Origin: Oncomelania hupensis
Taxonomy: Eukaryota > Mollusca > Gastropoda > Littorinimorpha > Pomatiopsidae
Assembly: GCA_036898135.1 (NCBI GenBank)
Contig: CM072523.1
Coordinates: 40,390,876 to 40,454,875 of the forward strand
Direction of reading: 5' to 3'
Length of the DNA stretch: 64,000 bases
Shown piece by piece: positions 40,981 through 52,731 of the stretch. The notes under the pieces are model-generated. The model had not been told where the DNA came from and did no database searches. It saw nothing but the letters and a program-made list of their open reading frames with translations. Made by a program: the position numbers and the translations under genes. The stretch's first letter is position 1; each line of letters opens with the position of its first letter.

Positions 40981-42289
40981 CTATCCAGTTCTCCTTTGCT
41001 GTGCGCATGCCTTTTCGGATTTCATTGTTGATTTTTCGGTAGACATCAGCTCCCTGTGAGGTGTTCTTTTTTTTTTTTTAATCTCTCTTCGTTTATCACA
41101 CAGATCCAAAAGTTCAGGTGTGATCCACGGCTTCTTCTTTGGTCGGTGCTTGCCAAGGATCTCAGTGGCGGCATCTGTCACAGCTAAGTTGAAGGTGGTG
41201 GTCATGGTGTTGACATCTACTTCACCAGCCCCCAAAATGAGCAGTGGTGCAAATTTCCCTCCAATTGTGGCCTGAAATATTTCTGCCACCTCCGGGTCTT
41301 GCAGTTTGTCCAGGTCGAACTTCAGTCTAGTGCACTTTGCTGTATTTACTCTCTTCAAGTGGAGCCGGAAAGACATCATCACGAGATCGTGGTCACTTCC
41401 GATGTCTGCTCCTGGAAAAGTGCGTGTCCTGCCAATGTTGATGCTTGATCTGAAGCGTTTCTTGACTATGATGTAGTCTATTTGGTTGTGATGCTCCCCG
41501 CCGAGACTGTGCATTGTCCATCGTCTGGAGTTTTTGTGGAGAGCAAGCGTGTTTGCCAGTACCAGATTGTTGTATATGGCAAACTCCAAGAGTCTCAGAC
41601 CCCTGTCATTTGTCTCGTTGTTGCAGTGGGGTCCACATGTGTCTCCCCAGTTGTGGTGCGCATCTTGGCCAACCTTGGCATTCCAGTCGCCTTGCACTAT
41701 GACTATGTCCTTCTTTGGCACTTGGTCAATGACCGCCTGTAGATTTTCATAAAAATCCTCCACTTCGCTGTCGTCATAGTCTGATGTTGGGGCATTGGCC
41801 TGGATGATGGTGATGTTAAAAGGGGCTGCTCTCAGGCGGATGGTAATGAGTCTACTGGAGACTGGGCGGCAATCCATGACAGTGGCTAGAATGTTCTTGT
41901 GGACCAAGAATCCAACGCCGTGTTCGTGCCTGTCATCTCTACCGCTGAAATAGAGCTTGTGGCCTTTGTCGGGTCTTTGTTTCACCTAGGCCTTTCCAGC
42001 GCAGATCGCTGATGCCTAGAATGTTCCATTGATAGTGGTCCAGCTCGTGGGCCAGTTCTTCTAATTTTCCTTCCGCAGTTAGGGTCCTGACATTCCAGGT
42101 TCCTATGACGATTTTGTTTCTTGTGCGGATCTTGCTAAATTGTCCATCAGTAGCATACTTAACACCTCCGTCCTGGTGGCCAACGGAAGGCGCGGTCCTT
42201 GAGCCGGGCGACGACCGATCCGGTATGGAATTAGTGAATAGTGTCATCATGTAGTGTGTCTTGAGCAAAAAAGACCTGGCGGTGCCCAA
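40981..42289 (-). pseudogene. RTE endonuclease (copy 2), one frameshift
   Basis: 41939-42289 has IVIGTWNVRTLTAEGKLEEL and WNILGISDLRWKGLGE. 40981-41985 has VGFLVHKNILATV, ITIIQANAPTSDYDDSEVED, IVIVQGDWNAKVGQDAHHN, NQIDYIIVKKRFRSS and the catalytic FPGADIGSDHDLVMMSFRL. All the exonuclease-endonuclease-phosphatase motifs are present. It is related to the BovB-derived sequences annotated as craniofacial development protein 2-like. Broken near 41960. Confidence 0.88.
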
Positions 42290-42480
42290 TCCTCTCCAGG
42301 CTGTTGGCCACAGCCGAAATCAACGAATACAGTGTGGCTCGCCTTGGCCCTGAGCACGTGGTCGTTGAACCTGCAGTAACGTGATGTTCCCCCGCCCTGG
42401 CCGGTGACTTCTGTGTAGAAGACTTTCGCCCAGTGATGCCGTGTTAACATCACCCCTGTTAGTCGGCTCTTACGACACGA

Positions 42481-43190
42481 CGGGAAACGTTGGGTCTATT
42501 CTATTTAATGCCCGAACCCACAGGCAGCATGTTATACAATATTCTAACTCTGCGCCTGTGCCATTGGTGATTCTTTGGTGAAAGTTTATGATAGGGATGA
42601 AGAGGGTGGAAAAGATATCGGGTATTGCGCAGTAGTAACCGGGTAACTGCAGCTTTGTCAATAATTAGGTATACGGTCTCACGTGAGCGATAACGTATAT
42701 TGCGTGGAACTGCCAATATTTATGGGACGTATATATAGACGGGTATTGCTAATAAACGTTACGCGCGCGCTCTATGTGTCCGGGGGACATTAATTTACCT
42801 TACTAAACGTTACGGATTTGAATGCGAGTGAGATTGGAAGAGCACTAGGCCGAATCAGACGAATTACATTTATAAACTTTTTCCATCATTGTGATATTTC
42901 TCTAAATCGTTTTGGCTGAAGTTAGGGCACAGTGAAATGAATATTTTGTGATAGGTGTTTTTCTCTAAATTTAATTGTAATAAAGTTCGTTTTGGTAGTT
43001 TTAATTATAATTGTGAATTGTAAATTTAATGCTTCAAAACGTCTGCTTCGACACGTGTGCGAGAATTTATTATTTGGATACTTTATTTGGTTGGTAATGT
43101 TAATTTTGTTGGAAGTTTGGATTGTATAATTTCTTTAGAAGAATTTTGGATTATTAGTAATTGATAGAATAAATATTATTAAGTAGACTT
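42481..43190. other. AT-rich intergenic sequence
   Basis: No coding or repeat family recognised between RTE copy 2 and the 5S-SINE. Confidence 0.5.
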
Positions 43191-43192
43191 TG

Positions 43193-43488
43193 GGGTGTCG
43201 AATGGCGCCGTGGTTGGAGCACTCACTACTGTGTCGCAAGTTAAGCACCGTCCAGTTAACACTTGGATGGGTGACCGCAAACTGTGAAGCGACAAATAAC
43301 AACGCCCCCAGCTGACTCAACTGTGACTGAGTACCTACTCTCTTAAGGGTGGGGAAGGTAAAGCAGCGATGGAGAGAGATGGACATCACCCTCATTACGC
43401 TGGCCCAAGATAAGTGTGATCTCCAACATCACGCTCCCCTACGGCCACAAGGCTATGGGACCACCTTTATCTTTCTTTTTTTTTTTTA
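43193..43488 (+). mobile_element. 5S rRNA-derived SINE, copy 1
   Basis: The head resembles the 3' half of 5S rRNA: AAGTTAAGCACCG and AACACTTGGATGGGTGACCG, including the internal promoter region. A non-5S body and a poly-T/A-type tail follow. A 9-bp TSD, GTAGACTTT, lies at 43184-43192 and again just after the tail. Confidence 0.85.
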
Positions 43489-43668
43489 CGTAGACTTTAC
43501 ATTTTGATGTAATAACGTGTTGTGCAAATTATTTTTATATTTTCGTTATTGTGAATGAAAGAATCCGTCATAAATTAAGTTAGAAATTCAAAGCAGGTGT
43601 TGTGTGAATTAATTGTTTCCTATAACTTCATTTTTCGCTGTTTCTATTGTTTGGTGTTTGTTTCTATT

Positions 43669-45885
43669 GTCTGATACAATGGCTCCTAAATATTTGAAGC
43701 TATGCACTGTGTTGAGGGATTGGCCTTGGACTTTGATGTCCGTGTTGATGCCATTGGTATTGTTGGTCATCATTTTGGTCTTCTCTGCACTTATTTCCAT
43801 TCCATAGGTTTGGAGGTGGTGTCAAGCCACTGTACCAGCTGTTCAAGTTCTTGTTCCTCTCCAGCCAATCCATCAATTAATGTCATCCGCAAAACGGTGG
43901 TTGGAGATTGCTCTTCCCCCTATGCTGACTGTGCCTTCGTGGTCTGCAAGGGCATCAGACATGATGCGCTCTAGGAAGATGTTGAAGAGTGTTGAATAGA
44001 GTAGGCATCCCTGACGCACACCATCATGGCTTGTGTGATGGTCTGTCGGACTTCGTCGTTGGTGATGTTCTGGGTATAGGAAATGCCCAGAAGTCTTCTG
44101 TAGCACCTCATCTCCATGCTTTGTATTCTTCGTTGGAGATCTGCTGTGAGGGTCCATGTTTCGCAAGCATATAGGAAGATGGAGATGACAAGGGAGCGCA
44201 GCAGTCTTACCTTGGAATGTAGACTGATGGTCCTGGCTTTCCAAATTGGCTTCAACCTCGCCAGGGCAGCAGTTGTTTGTGCGATCCTGGAGAAGACTTC
44301 CTGTCGGGACGCATTGTCTGATACAATGGCTCCTAAATATTTGAAGCTATGCACTGTGTTGAGGGATTGGCCTTGGACTTTGATGTCCGTGTTGATGCCA
44401 TTTGGTATTGTTGGTCATCATTTTGGTCTTCTCTGCACTTATTTCCATTCCATAGGTTCTGGAGGTGGTGTCAAGCCACTGTACCAGCTGTTCAAGTTCT
44501 TGTTCCTCTCCAGCCAATCCATCAATGTCATCCGCAAAACGAAGGTTGGAGATTGCTCTTCCCCCTATGCTGACTGTGCCTTCGTGGTCTGCAAGGGCAT
44601 CAGACAGGATGCGCTCTAGGAAGATGTTGAAGAGTGTAGGATAGAGTAGGCATCCCTGACGCACACCGATTGTTGTTCTGAACCAGTTTCCTATGGCGCT
44701 GTTGTGGAGGACTGCACTGGTAGCCTTGTCATACAGGCTTTTGATGACTTCAATAATTTTAGGGCTGATGTTGTAAACTCTCATGGTTGCCCACAGAGCT
44801 GCATGCCAGACTCGGTCAAACGCCTTTTTGTAAACTACAAACACATGATATAGATGTTGTTGGTGCTGTAGGTATTTCTCGCAGATTATTCTGAGGTTGA
44901 AAATCTGTTCAGTGGTACTTCGCCCTGCCCTGAATCCTGCTTGCTCTTCAGCTATGATTTGTTCAGCTTGGGGTTTCAACCTGTTGAGTATTATTTTCAG
45001 GAGGACCTTGCTGGGATGGCTGATGAGGCTGATGGTGCGGTAATTGTCACATTCCTGAAGGTTACCTTTTTTGGGAAGAGTGATGACAAGTGACTGTGTC
45101 CATGGTGTAGGCCACTCCCCACTCTGCCAGATCTTGTTACAGATAATGGTGAGGGCATCAATCATCGCTTCTCATCCTCTTGTAGCAGTTCCGTGGGTAC
45201 GTTGTCCACTCCCGCTGACTTCCCTTTCTTCAGCGATTGCACTGCTGCCTCAACTTCTTCCCGGAGAACTGGGAGGATTTCTTCTTCTTCTCTGTTCTCG
45301 GGACATGCTAGAACTGATGGGTCTCCATTTGGTGTATGGTTGTAAAGGTCAGAGCAGTACTCTGTCCATCTGTCCAAGACTTCTTGTTCTTCTGTAAGGC
45401 ATATGCCAGACTTGCTTTGGATCGTGGAGACCTTGGGCTGTTTATAACACTTGTCAGCCGCTTCACAGTCTGGTAGGCCTTCTTGCTGTTGTTGTTGTTC
45501 AGACTGTTCTTTGGTCGGTGCTTTCCAAGGATCTCCGTGGCGGCATCTGTCACAGCTAAGTTGAAGGTGGTGGTCATGGTGTTGACATCTACTTCACCAG
45601 CTCCCAAAATGAGCAGTGGTGCAAATTTCCCTCCAATTGTGGCCTAAAATGTCCAGGTCGAACTTCAGTCTGGTGCACTTTGCTGTATTTACTCTCTTCA
45701 AATGAAGCCGGAAAGACATCATCACGAGATCGTGGTCACTTCCTATGTCTGCTCCTGGAAAAGTGCGCGTCCTGCCAATGTTGATGCTTGATCTAAAGCT
45801 TTTCTTGACCATGATGTAGTCGATCTGGTTGTGGAGCTCCCCGCCGAGACTGTGCCATGTCCATCGTCTGGAGTTTTTGTGGAGA
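43669..45885 (-). mobile_element. RTE/BovB-like LINE copy 3, rearranged
   Basis: 5'-truncated at 45885 within the endonuclease (NQIDYIMVKK, FPGADIGSDHDLVMM at 45594-45812). Internal deletions lie near 45645 and 45510, and RT is at 44347-45165. After the thumb (43971-44354) the sequence jumps back to GVRQGCLL and repeats 355 bp (43669-44023) already present at 44307-44665. The usual 3' end is absent. Confidence 0.85.
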
Positions 45886-46196
45886 CCATTTGGTTACCTT
45901 TCATGAAATAATTTAATGGTCATGGAAACGGCTTCTTGACACACCATAGCGTGCATAGAGACCAAGGGACGCAATTACAACATTTTATTAGCATATCACG
46001 GTTGTTTCCCTTGAGACTCATAACGAAGAACAGTAAAAAATGTTGTTGAGTAGATTTGGGCTTTCTTTCTAAGTCCTTACAAACAAAAAGATTTGCCCTA
46101 TAAACGGTAGTTAAATATCTGCTTTTGTAAGTCCATAAAACTCCGTGTTCTTAAAGAAGGCTCAAGTCAACGGTTATACTGGAGTTGGAGAGAAAT
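45886..46196. other. Non-coding sequence downstream of the 132-aa gene
   Basis: AT-rich, with no recognised feature. A polyadenylation signal was not assigned. Confidence 0.45.
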
Positions 46197-46948
46197 TCAC
46201 TGAGTCACTTTCTTTTTCTTTTCCAGGCAGCCCAATGTAGCTGACACTTTCTGTGGAATAAAATCAAGAACATTTTTATTTTCAGTTTGGCCTGTTCTAG
46301 TTATTGCTGGGACTCCGATGGCGGGTGCAGAAGGAGGAGGCGTACCTTTGCCAGGTATGACTTGTACGGTTGTGTCAGTAATTTTAGTTACTCCTATAAT
46401 AGGCCTATATATCGTAACACCAGGATGGACAACAGCCAAGTGTCCTAATCCGTTTTTGCAATCTTTTGTATATATAACTGATTGATTGCCTGTGATGCCA
46501 AAACTACAATAATACTGTTTTACGAAGACTCTCAGCAATTGGGCTGTTTCGTTAGAGCAAGCAAAGGTTCAAACAGTTTTGTCACCGGTTCATTGGGTTA
46601 AGCAAGCGATTGCTGTTTAAAATCAACAGCAGTCTATAGTGCATTGTCCAAAGTACTTGAATAGGTGAAGCAAGAACAAGCAATTTGTTCATTTGCTCAC
46701 AGTAACTGTCGGCCAGTGAACACTGGCAAGCGACCCTAAATCGCGCTTGGTACTGCTTACAGTACGGCTACAAAGGATCAAAGCTGAGCAAGTGCTGTGA
46801 AATGCTTTGTTTAGATAACATGCTACATGTCAAATTTAAAATTTAAAAACCCTTACCTCTTCAGAACTGTCAGGTGAAGTCCAGGATGGAGGGAGCAGAG
46901 GACTTCGTCCCCTGGTTGAAGACAAATGTTTACATTTTCAGGGTCCAT
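46197..46948 (-). CDS. Unrecognised two-exon gene, 132 aa
   Basis: Exon 1 (46857-46948) starts MDPENVNICLQPGDEVLCS and ends AG/GTAAGG in phase 2. Exon 2 (46197-46503) follows a TATTATTGTAG acceptor, begins in the matching phase and runs to TGA at 46197-46199; the total of 399 nt is a whole number of codons. Visible features are GLGHLAVVHPGVTIYRP, a Pro-rich stretch (GTPPPSAPAIGVPAI) and a Lys-rich end (EKKKK). There is no signal peptide or membrane segment. I do not recognise the family. It lies head to head with the next gene, with 174 bp between the ATGs. The plus strand of exon 2 is also open, so strand choice rests on splice and phase. Confidence 0.5.
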
Positions 46949-47122
46949 TTTGTGGCTTTTCTAGACAATTAGATCACAGTAAACTAATGCTATTTTCCAT
47001 TGATACAATGGGCAAAAATGAAGCCTGAAATCGGAAGAAAACCTGTTTATCAGTGTGCGAGAAGGTGCCAAGTTTTAGTCTACATAAGACCTAGTTTTCT
47101 TCAATATTGACCATCTTCAATT
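46949..47122. promoter_or_regulatory. Candidate bidirectional promoter region
   Basis: 174 bp separate the start codons of two divergent small genes. No TATA box in a convincing position. It holds if both start-codon choices are right. Confidence 0.3.
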
Positions 47123-48743
47123 ATGTTACCATTGAATGATAAAGATGCAAACTGCGGTGTTGTTGCAGTAAACTGTGGCGTGAAGCTTTCAGGAGATAAG
47201 TTTGTCCTGAACTACAAAGTGGGTTCCAATGTGGACAAAAAGAATATCACCTGGGATTGGAAACCCAAAGAGGGGTAAGACAATTGTAATAATGTGTTTA
47301 GTGAGGAGGCACTGTGGTCTAATGGTAGTGCTTCGGCTTGCGGATCTGAAGGTCCCGGGTTCGAGCCCTGGCCGGGCCATTGTGTTGTGTCCCTGGGAAA
47401 GACACTTTACTCCTGTTTTCCTACTCCTTCGGATGAGAGTATAAACCGAGGTCTAGTCTGTGTCGCATACATTCCATCATAACGGACTTTAAAGATCCTG
47501 ACGCTCATGTCCTAGACGGGTGAGTGCCTGTGACAAGAACACACCCAGCATGCAACTAGGTCCTTCTCCCCCATCCCTGGCTGCCCAGGATTGTGCTCAG
47601 TTGTCCGGGCGTCAGACCATGCGCCCAAAGGCTGCGGGTGGGCGTCTCGGGCGGCTTGAGTTAGATCCTGTATCTGCCAGCGCCTTGAGCAGCTCTTGAG
47701 CTGGAAAAGCGCCTATATAAGAACGATTAAATAAAAAATAAAAAATAAATAGTTATGTATTTATTTATTTACATATTTATTTTCATTTTTATTAATATAT
47801 TTATGTATTTATTTTATTTATTATACATTACATTTATTTTCCAAAATACAAAATGAATGTTGGTTTTAATAAAGGATATGTTTTAATTAGAGGATTTCGG
47901 TGCATTCTGTTTCCCATTGTCCTGTGATGCAGCTGCCATGCTTTCACTGAGAAATAGTTCCTATTTTCTCCACAATGTAACAGTACTGAATTATCACATT
48001 ACATATTGTTACATACATGAAGCATACATGAATGTATTATTATTTTCATCAAATAGACCAATCTCAACTATAGAAGACCTTTACCTTAACACCACACAAT
48101 CAAAAGTGTCAGATGTCTATTAAGTGTAGGTAGTGTGTAAACATATTCTGCGACAATCTCGAATACTCGGATTAGGCTACGTATGGCATCTCCCAGTGCA
48201 TACATGCATACACACATAAATGCCAGGATAAACAACCACCTCTTTGTCTTCTGGATTGAGAAAGCACCTTGCAGCAAATAATCTATTTCAAGACTGACAC
48301 ACTTCAGGTGTGTGCCTTGACAGATTATTTTCTTCATTATGATGTTGTACAATTATATTGCACATTTCACGCCTACCTGCATACAGTAACATGCCCACTG
48401 TGCACAGCAAACTAAACCAAATGTGTGTGGGTAAGCGAAAACAGGTCTGTTGGTATTTGAAAGTAACTGTTTCATTTGCAGGAAGTTTGTGGCAAAGTTT
48501 GAAGCCAAGACCAACCAAGGTGACATCAAATTCCACAACTCGGCTCCTGTAGATGCTAACACCCACAGCAGTCTTGGCAAGGTGAGGAATAGGAGGAGGA
48601 GAAGGAGAAGTATTTTGAAGAAGTCATATAGCAGTAGTAGTAGAATGAGAACAATGGTATGGGTGCAAAAAGTGTGCAGGACTTCTATGTGAAAATGTTA
48701 CTTTTCATGTTTGCATGCAGTTTTTTAAATGCATTATTCATCA

Positions 48744-48805
<62 letters not shown>

Positions 48806-48947
48806 TATCATCATCATCATAGACTTGACCATTTTTCTCTCTTTGCAGCCTGACAAATCTTTGGACGACGGGTATTACAAAGTCAAGCTGAAGAAGCTGA
48901 ATCCCGATGTCCAAGACCTAACACAGTTCTTTGATGTGCCGCAGTGA
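47123..48947 (+). CDS. Unrecognised three-exon gene, 116 aa
   Basis: Exons are 47123-47274, 48482-48581 and 48849-48947. Donors are GAGGG/GTAAGA and CAAG/GTGAGG; acceptors are TTTGCAG and CTCTTTGCAG. Phases 2 and 0 agree and 351 nt gives 116 residues plus TGA. Motifs are KFVLNYKVGSNVDKKNITW, KFVAKFEAKTNQGDIKFH and DDGYYKVKLKKLNPDVQ: short alternating strands suggest a beta-rich fold (inference). The family is not recognised. An acceptor-like TTGTTGCAG at 47156-47166 leaves open that the first exon is internal and the gene starts further upstream. Intron 1 contains a tRNA-derived SINE and intron 2 a (CAT)n microsatellite. Confidence 0.6.
47304..47745 (+). mobile_element. tRNA-derived SINE with conserved core
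   Basis: The tRNA-like head has A box TGGTCTAATGG and B box GGTTCGAGCCC. A core with GTCCCTGGGAAAGACACTTT follows, which I know from widely distributed metazoan SINEs (V-SINE/MESC type), then a body and a TAAAAAATAAAAAATAAAT tail. It lies in intron 1 of the 116-aa gene. Confidence 0.82.
48741..48820. repeat. (CAT)n microsatellite
   Basis: About 26 units with one TAT interruption, just upstream of the last exon of the 116-aa gene. Confidence 0.96.
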
Positions 48948-49470
48948 TCAAATAGTATTTTCTTCCTGAAGTTTATGTTGCAAGTAACCAGAAGATGGAC
49001 ATATTTATAGATGCAGTGGTCAAGGTTTTACACACTGCGACCTTCTGGTGAAAGCTGCAGCTATAACCAGTATCAGTTATGCAGAAATACTGTCAAATAA
49101 TACACATTAGCTGCTGGTTCTGATGCTCTAGGTCAGAATATGTGTTGGACCAAAACTTCATCTCCCAACTACTTATACCACATATTCCAACACTTTTCAG
49201 TTAGCCTTGCAATCCTATGTATGTCAAATTCAAATTGCTCATGTTCAGTATGTTTTGCTTGATAGTTGACATTGTAATTTGTACCAGTATTTTAACACAT
49301 AAGACAGTAAACAAACTTGGAATACACCCACTTCCATTCTTCAATGCACAGATGAACAAATGCTGACACTTGTATACATAATTAGTTGTGATTAATGCAT
49401 CATTTGATTCAATAGATCTTTGCCGCTAGTTACTTCCCTTTTCTTCGTGCGAGGAAGAGTTCAGTCCCCG
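48948..49470 (+). other. Probable 3' UTR and downstream region of the 116-aa gene
   Basis: AT-rich, with no open frame of note. No clear AATAAA was assigned. Confidence 0.4.
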
Positions 49471-49471
49471 A

Positions 49472-49473
<2 letters not shown>

Positions 49474-49510
<37 letters not shown>
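49474..49510. repeat. Poly-G homopolymer, 37 bases
   Basis: Uninterrupted G run. Such a length is rare and its exact size is not trustworthy in most sequencing. Confidence 0.9.
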
Positions 49511-49511
<1 letters not shown>

Positions 49512-49939
49512 GGAGGGCTGTAATGGTGGCCTGCCTAAGTTAAGTCTGTATGTGTGTGTGCCTTGTTGTCACTGCAGGAGCTTGTGCATATAGTCATATT
49601 CACTCACATTATACTTTTTGACAAACAAGTACCGTGCTGTTGATTTATAAATGACTTGTTAGTTAATTGTTGTATTTGAAGCGCCTACTGTGTAAGTTAC
49701 AGCTTATGTGTTCTTTTTTTCCAGTATCAACTCTGTCAAGTGCATGCACTTTTGAAACTAAAGTGGAGGGAGAGAGAGAGAGAGTAAATGCAAATAAAAC
49801 TTAATGATCAGTTCTGATTGTAGTGTGTTTGCCGCAGTGTTTTACACGAGACAGTAGGGTCAAGATAAAGTAAACTCATTACACGTGAAGTTTATATTTA
49901 TGCAGCAGTGAATCAAGTGTGGAGATGCTCTAACAATGT

Positions 49940-51228
49940 TTATTCCCCCTATGAGGGTACCAGGGGTTTCTGTATAAATAATATCCCCACTTTTTGGAAA
50001 TTCAGTACTTTAAATTACCACTGTTTCTGTCATTCTCTTTTGTTCTTTCTCGTTCCTACTCTGTTCTATCAATCATTCATCTATCTTTTTTCTTGAAAAC
50101 TCTCCCAAAACTCCTCATTTGTGTATGGGGTCTGTTTGGTCAGCTTGGGGCTATTGGATGCTTTCTGCCAAATGGTAACTAGGGCTTTCTGTGGTATTAT
50201 TATTTAGCAATGTAGGCATTTTCTAGGTAAGTGTTTTGTTAATATTTTATGATGTTTGTACATGTATTGTATTTTGTGTTTGTAAAAGGGAATTCGATAA
50301 ATTAGAGTAAAGCCTCAGCGTCTTGTGCATGGAATGCCTTTATTGTGAAATGACCGGCTGGTGGAGTGCCTTCAGTGTTATCACTAGGGTTGTTTCAGCA
50401 GATCTTTTGTGCGGATCAGGGGCGAGACCTCTTTCAGACAAGTTGTGGTCTTTATTTTGTGGTCCTGATTCGGCTCTTCGCAGTCCACTGGACCCTGTAC
50501 CCCTTGGGGTCATGAGCAATCTTGCCACTGTAGATTGTTCTAACCTATAAAGGGAAAAGGGAAAGCCCCAGTTGAAAACCTGTCTTTCCTTTATAGGCAT
50601 GACAGATTCACTCCGGCAACAGTACCCCCGTTGGAGTGCCGGGGGTTTCAGTATAAATAGTATCCCCACTTTCTGGAAATTTAGTGCTTTAAATTCCCAC
50701 TGTCGCTGTCTTCCTCATTTGCTCTTTCCCATTCCTGCTCTGTCCTATCACTCTGCTATACTATCTTTTTCTTCGCTAGATCAATGACCTACCTTTTTTC
50801 TTGAAAACTCTTCCTGGGCAAGACTCCTTGTTTGCGTATGGGGTCTGTTGGATCAGCTTGGGAGTGTTGGACGCTTTCTGCCGGGTGGTCGCTGGGGCTT
50901 CCTGTGATGTTATTGTTTGGCAATGTGGGCATTTTATATGTATGTTTTTTGTTGATAGTTTGTAATGATGTTTGTGTTCTATTTTGTTTTTGTAACCGGG
51001 GGTTCGAGTAGTTGGGGTAAAGCCTCAGCCGTCCCCTGCGTGGGATGTCTTTATTGTAAAGTGACTGGCCGGTGGAGGGCATTCTGTTTTCCCACTAGGG
51101 TTGTTTCAGCAGATCTTTTATGCGGATCGGGGGTTGTCTGGTCCTGATTTGGCTCGGAAGAGTCCGCTGGACCTAAAGCAACAATCAATCAATCAATCAA
51201 ACTGGACCCTGTAAGCAATGAATAACTA
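49940..51228 (+). mobile_element. Family X, copy 3, split by copy 4
   Basis: The left part, 49940-50497, ends in CACTGGACCCTGT. It resumes after copy 4 with AAGCAATGAATAACTAAC. A further fragment (GTGCGGATCGGGAG to TAAACAATGACTAAC) follows at 51230-51320. Confidence 0.82.
50498..51203 (+). mobile_element. Family X, copy 4, full length, inserted in copy 3
   Basis: Begins ACCCCTTGGGGTCATGAGC and ends in (CAAT)n. The 12-bp TSD ACTGGACCCTGT is on both sides. Nearly colinear with copy 1 over its whole length. Confidence 0.85.
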
Positions 51229-51320
51229 ACTTTTGTGCGGATCGGGAGTAGGTCCACTTCTAACAAGATGTGGTCCTGATTCGGCTCTATGCAGTCCACT
51301 AGACCATATAAACAATGACT

Positions 51321-52730
51321 AACAATGCTTATTCACAATTTCTACTTCAAATATTGTTTCTACTCAGAAATTCCCCATCAGCAACAGCTTGCCTGCAATT
51401 GTGTAACACTACGTAACCTGAACCTGGCGTCCAACAGTAGCTTAACACCTTTAGTGCTGTGGCATAACACTTGAACCTTGGGCCAAGTTGAAGGTCCTTT
51501 AGAGGAAACCGGCCTATTGGCCAGTTGTATTGAATAATTCTATACATGCAAATTGTTTGGTGAGCTTTAAGAAATGATACTATAATGTGTACTGATGCTA
51601 CTTTTTCCCCACATGTTTGTGGGGTCATCATTTTATAATATGATTGTGTGATGTACTCTCGATACATGTATCCAAACCAAAAAGAGAGCAAAGTTCATTT
51701 TTGGTTATCTTTTGTATTTTGTATTTTTGTTTTAATATTTACATATTTGAAACTGTTACTCCAGATTATTATTAGTATTATCTTTTATTTTATGGTGATT
51801 TGTTTTACATGATTGAATTGCCGGTCACATTGCAACATATTTTGTTGTAATATTGCCTATTGTCTTTGTCCAAAATCAATTACGGTGCAGATGTTATGTC
51901 AAACGAGGCATTTTTTTAATCCATCTGTTTTGATGTTATTGTTAAACCACATTCTGTGTGTTTATAAGGTTTTGAGGTTGGATGAATTTTAAATAGATAC
52001 AGTACTTGTTTATTACTCGACAATCAGGTACTGTTAAAGTAAACTTTTATTATTAGGTTTTTGTTTGTTCATGTTGTTGTTTTTTTATATTTCTGAGCTT
52101 GGAATTAAGAATAAAAATTTGTTTTGGATTTGTTTACATTGATCAACGCTATTTACCTCGTACATAATATTGTACCTCAACGAGCCAAAATGAATCATGA
52201 AGAAAGTGCATAATATTTGACTGTTGGAAAAAAAAAAAGAACCCACAAGTAATTATGTTAAATAATTTCAGTGCAGTTTCATTCAAATAGAATTAATTAA
52301 GTGTGTTTTGGGTTAGGTTATGATGATGCACGTTTTGCAATACGTTGATAATCTTGCCACTAAAAAATATAGCAGGTCAGAAAAATGTTGCTTTTAGCTT
52401 TCCTGAATTTTTGTTTTTATATAGTTTATAAATGGTTGTGATTTTGTTCACTTTTTTGGTACTCGGTGGCATTCAACACAATAATCGAGAAGCGTATGCT
52501 TAACTTGGTTTGTTTTGAAGGAAAAACTGATTGTGTACTTGTTTATTTTTATTTTTGTTAAGAGACTTTAAGCTCCTCATATCAATGAATAGTTTTTCTT
52601 TCAGTGTTGTTTCATATCAATTTTGCATTTTGTAATGATTATGAATATAATCACATATGAAATAAAAGTACGTAAGTTATATGTCTGTATGATGAATTTT
52701 AAAACAAGTAATATCAGGCAATCAATCCAC
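51321..52730. other. AT-rich sequence
   Basis: No recognised gene or repeat. Frames are short and unremarkable. Confidence 0.5.
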
Positions 52731-52731
52731 T

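Larger units (their letters stand above)
39181..42480 (-). mobile_element. RTE/BovB-like LINE copy 2, near full length
   Basis: Reading down the minus strand: a 5' untranslated part (42290-42480), apurinic-type endonuclease, RT and C-terminal domain, with a 3' tail of GGACA/GGATA units at 39181-39200. It is the longest copy of the family here. Confidence 0.88.

Noticed and set aside
43193..43290. Possible genuine 5S rRNA gene
   Set aside because: Only part of 5S is similar, and it is followed by a SINE body, tail and target duplication.
47304..47385. Possible genuine tRNA gene
   Set aside because: Head lacks a proper acceptor stem and is fused to a SINE core and tail.
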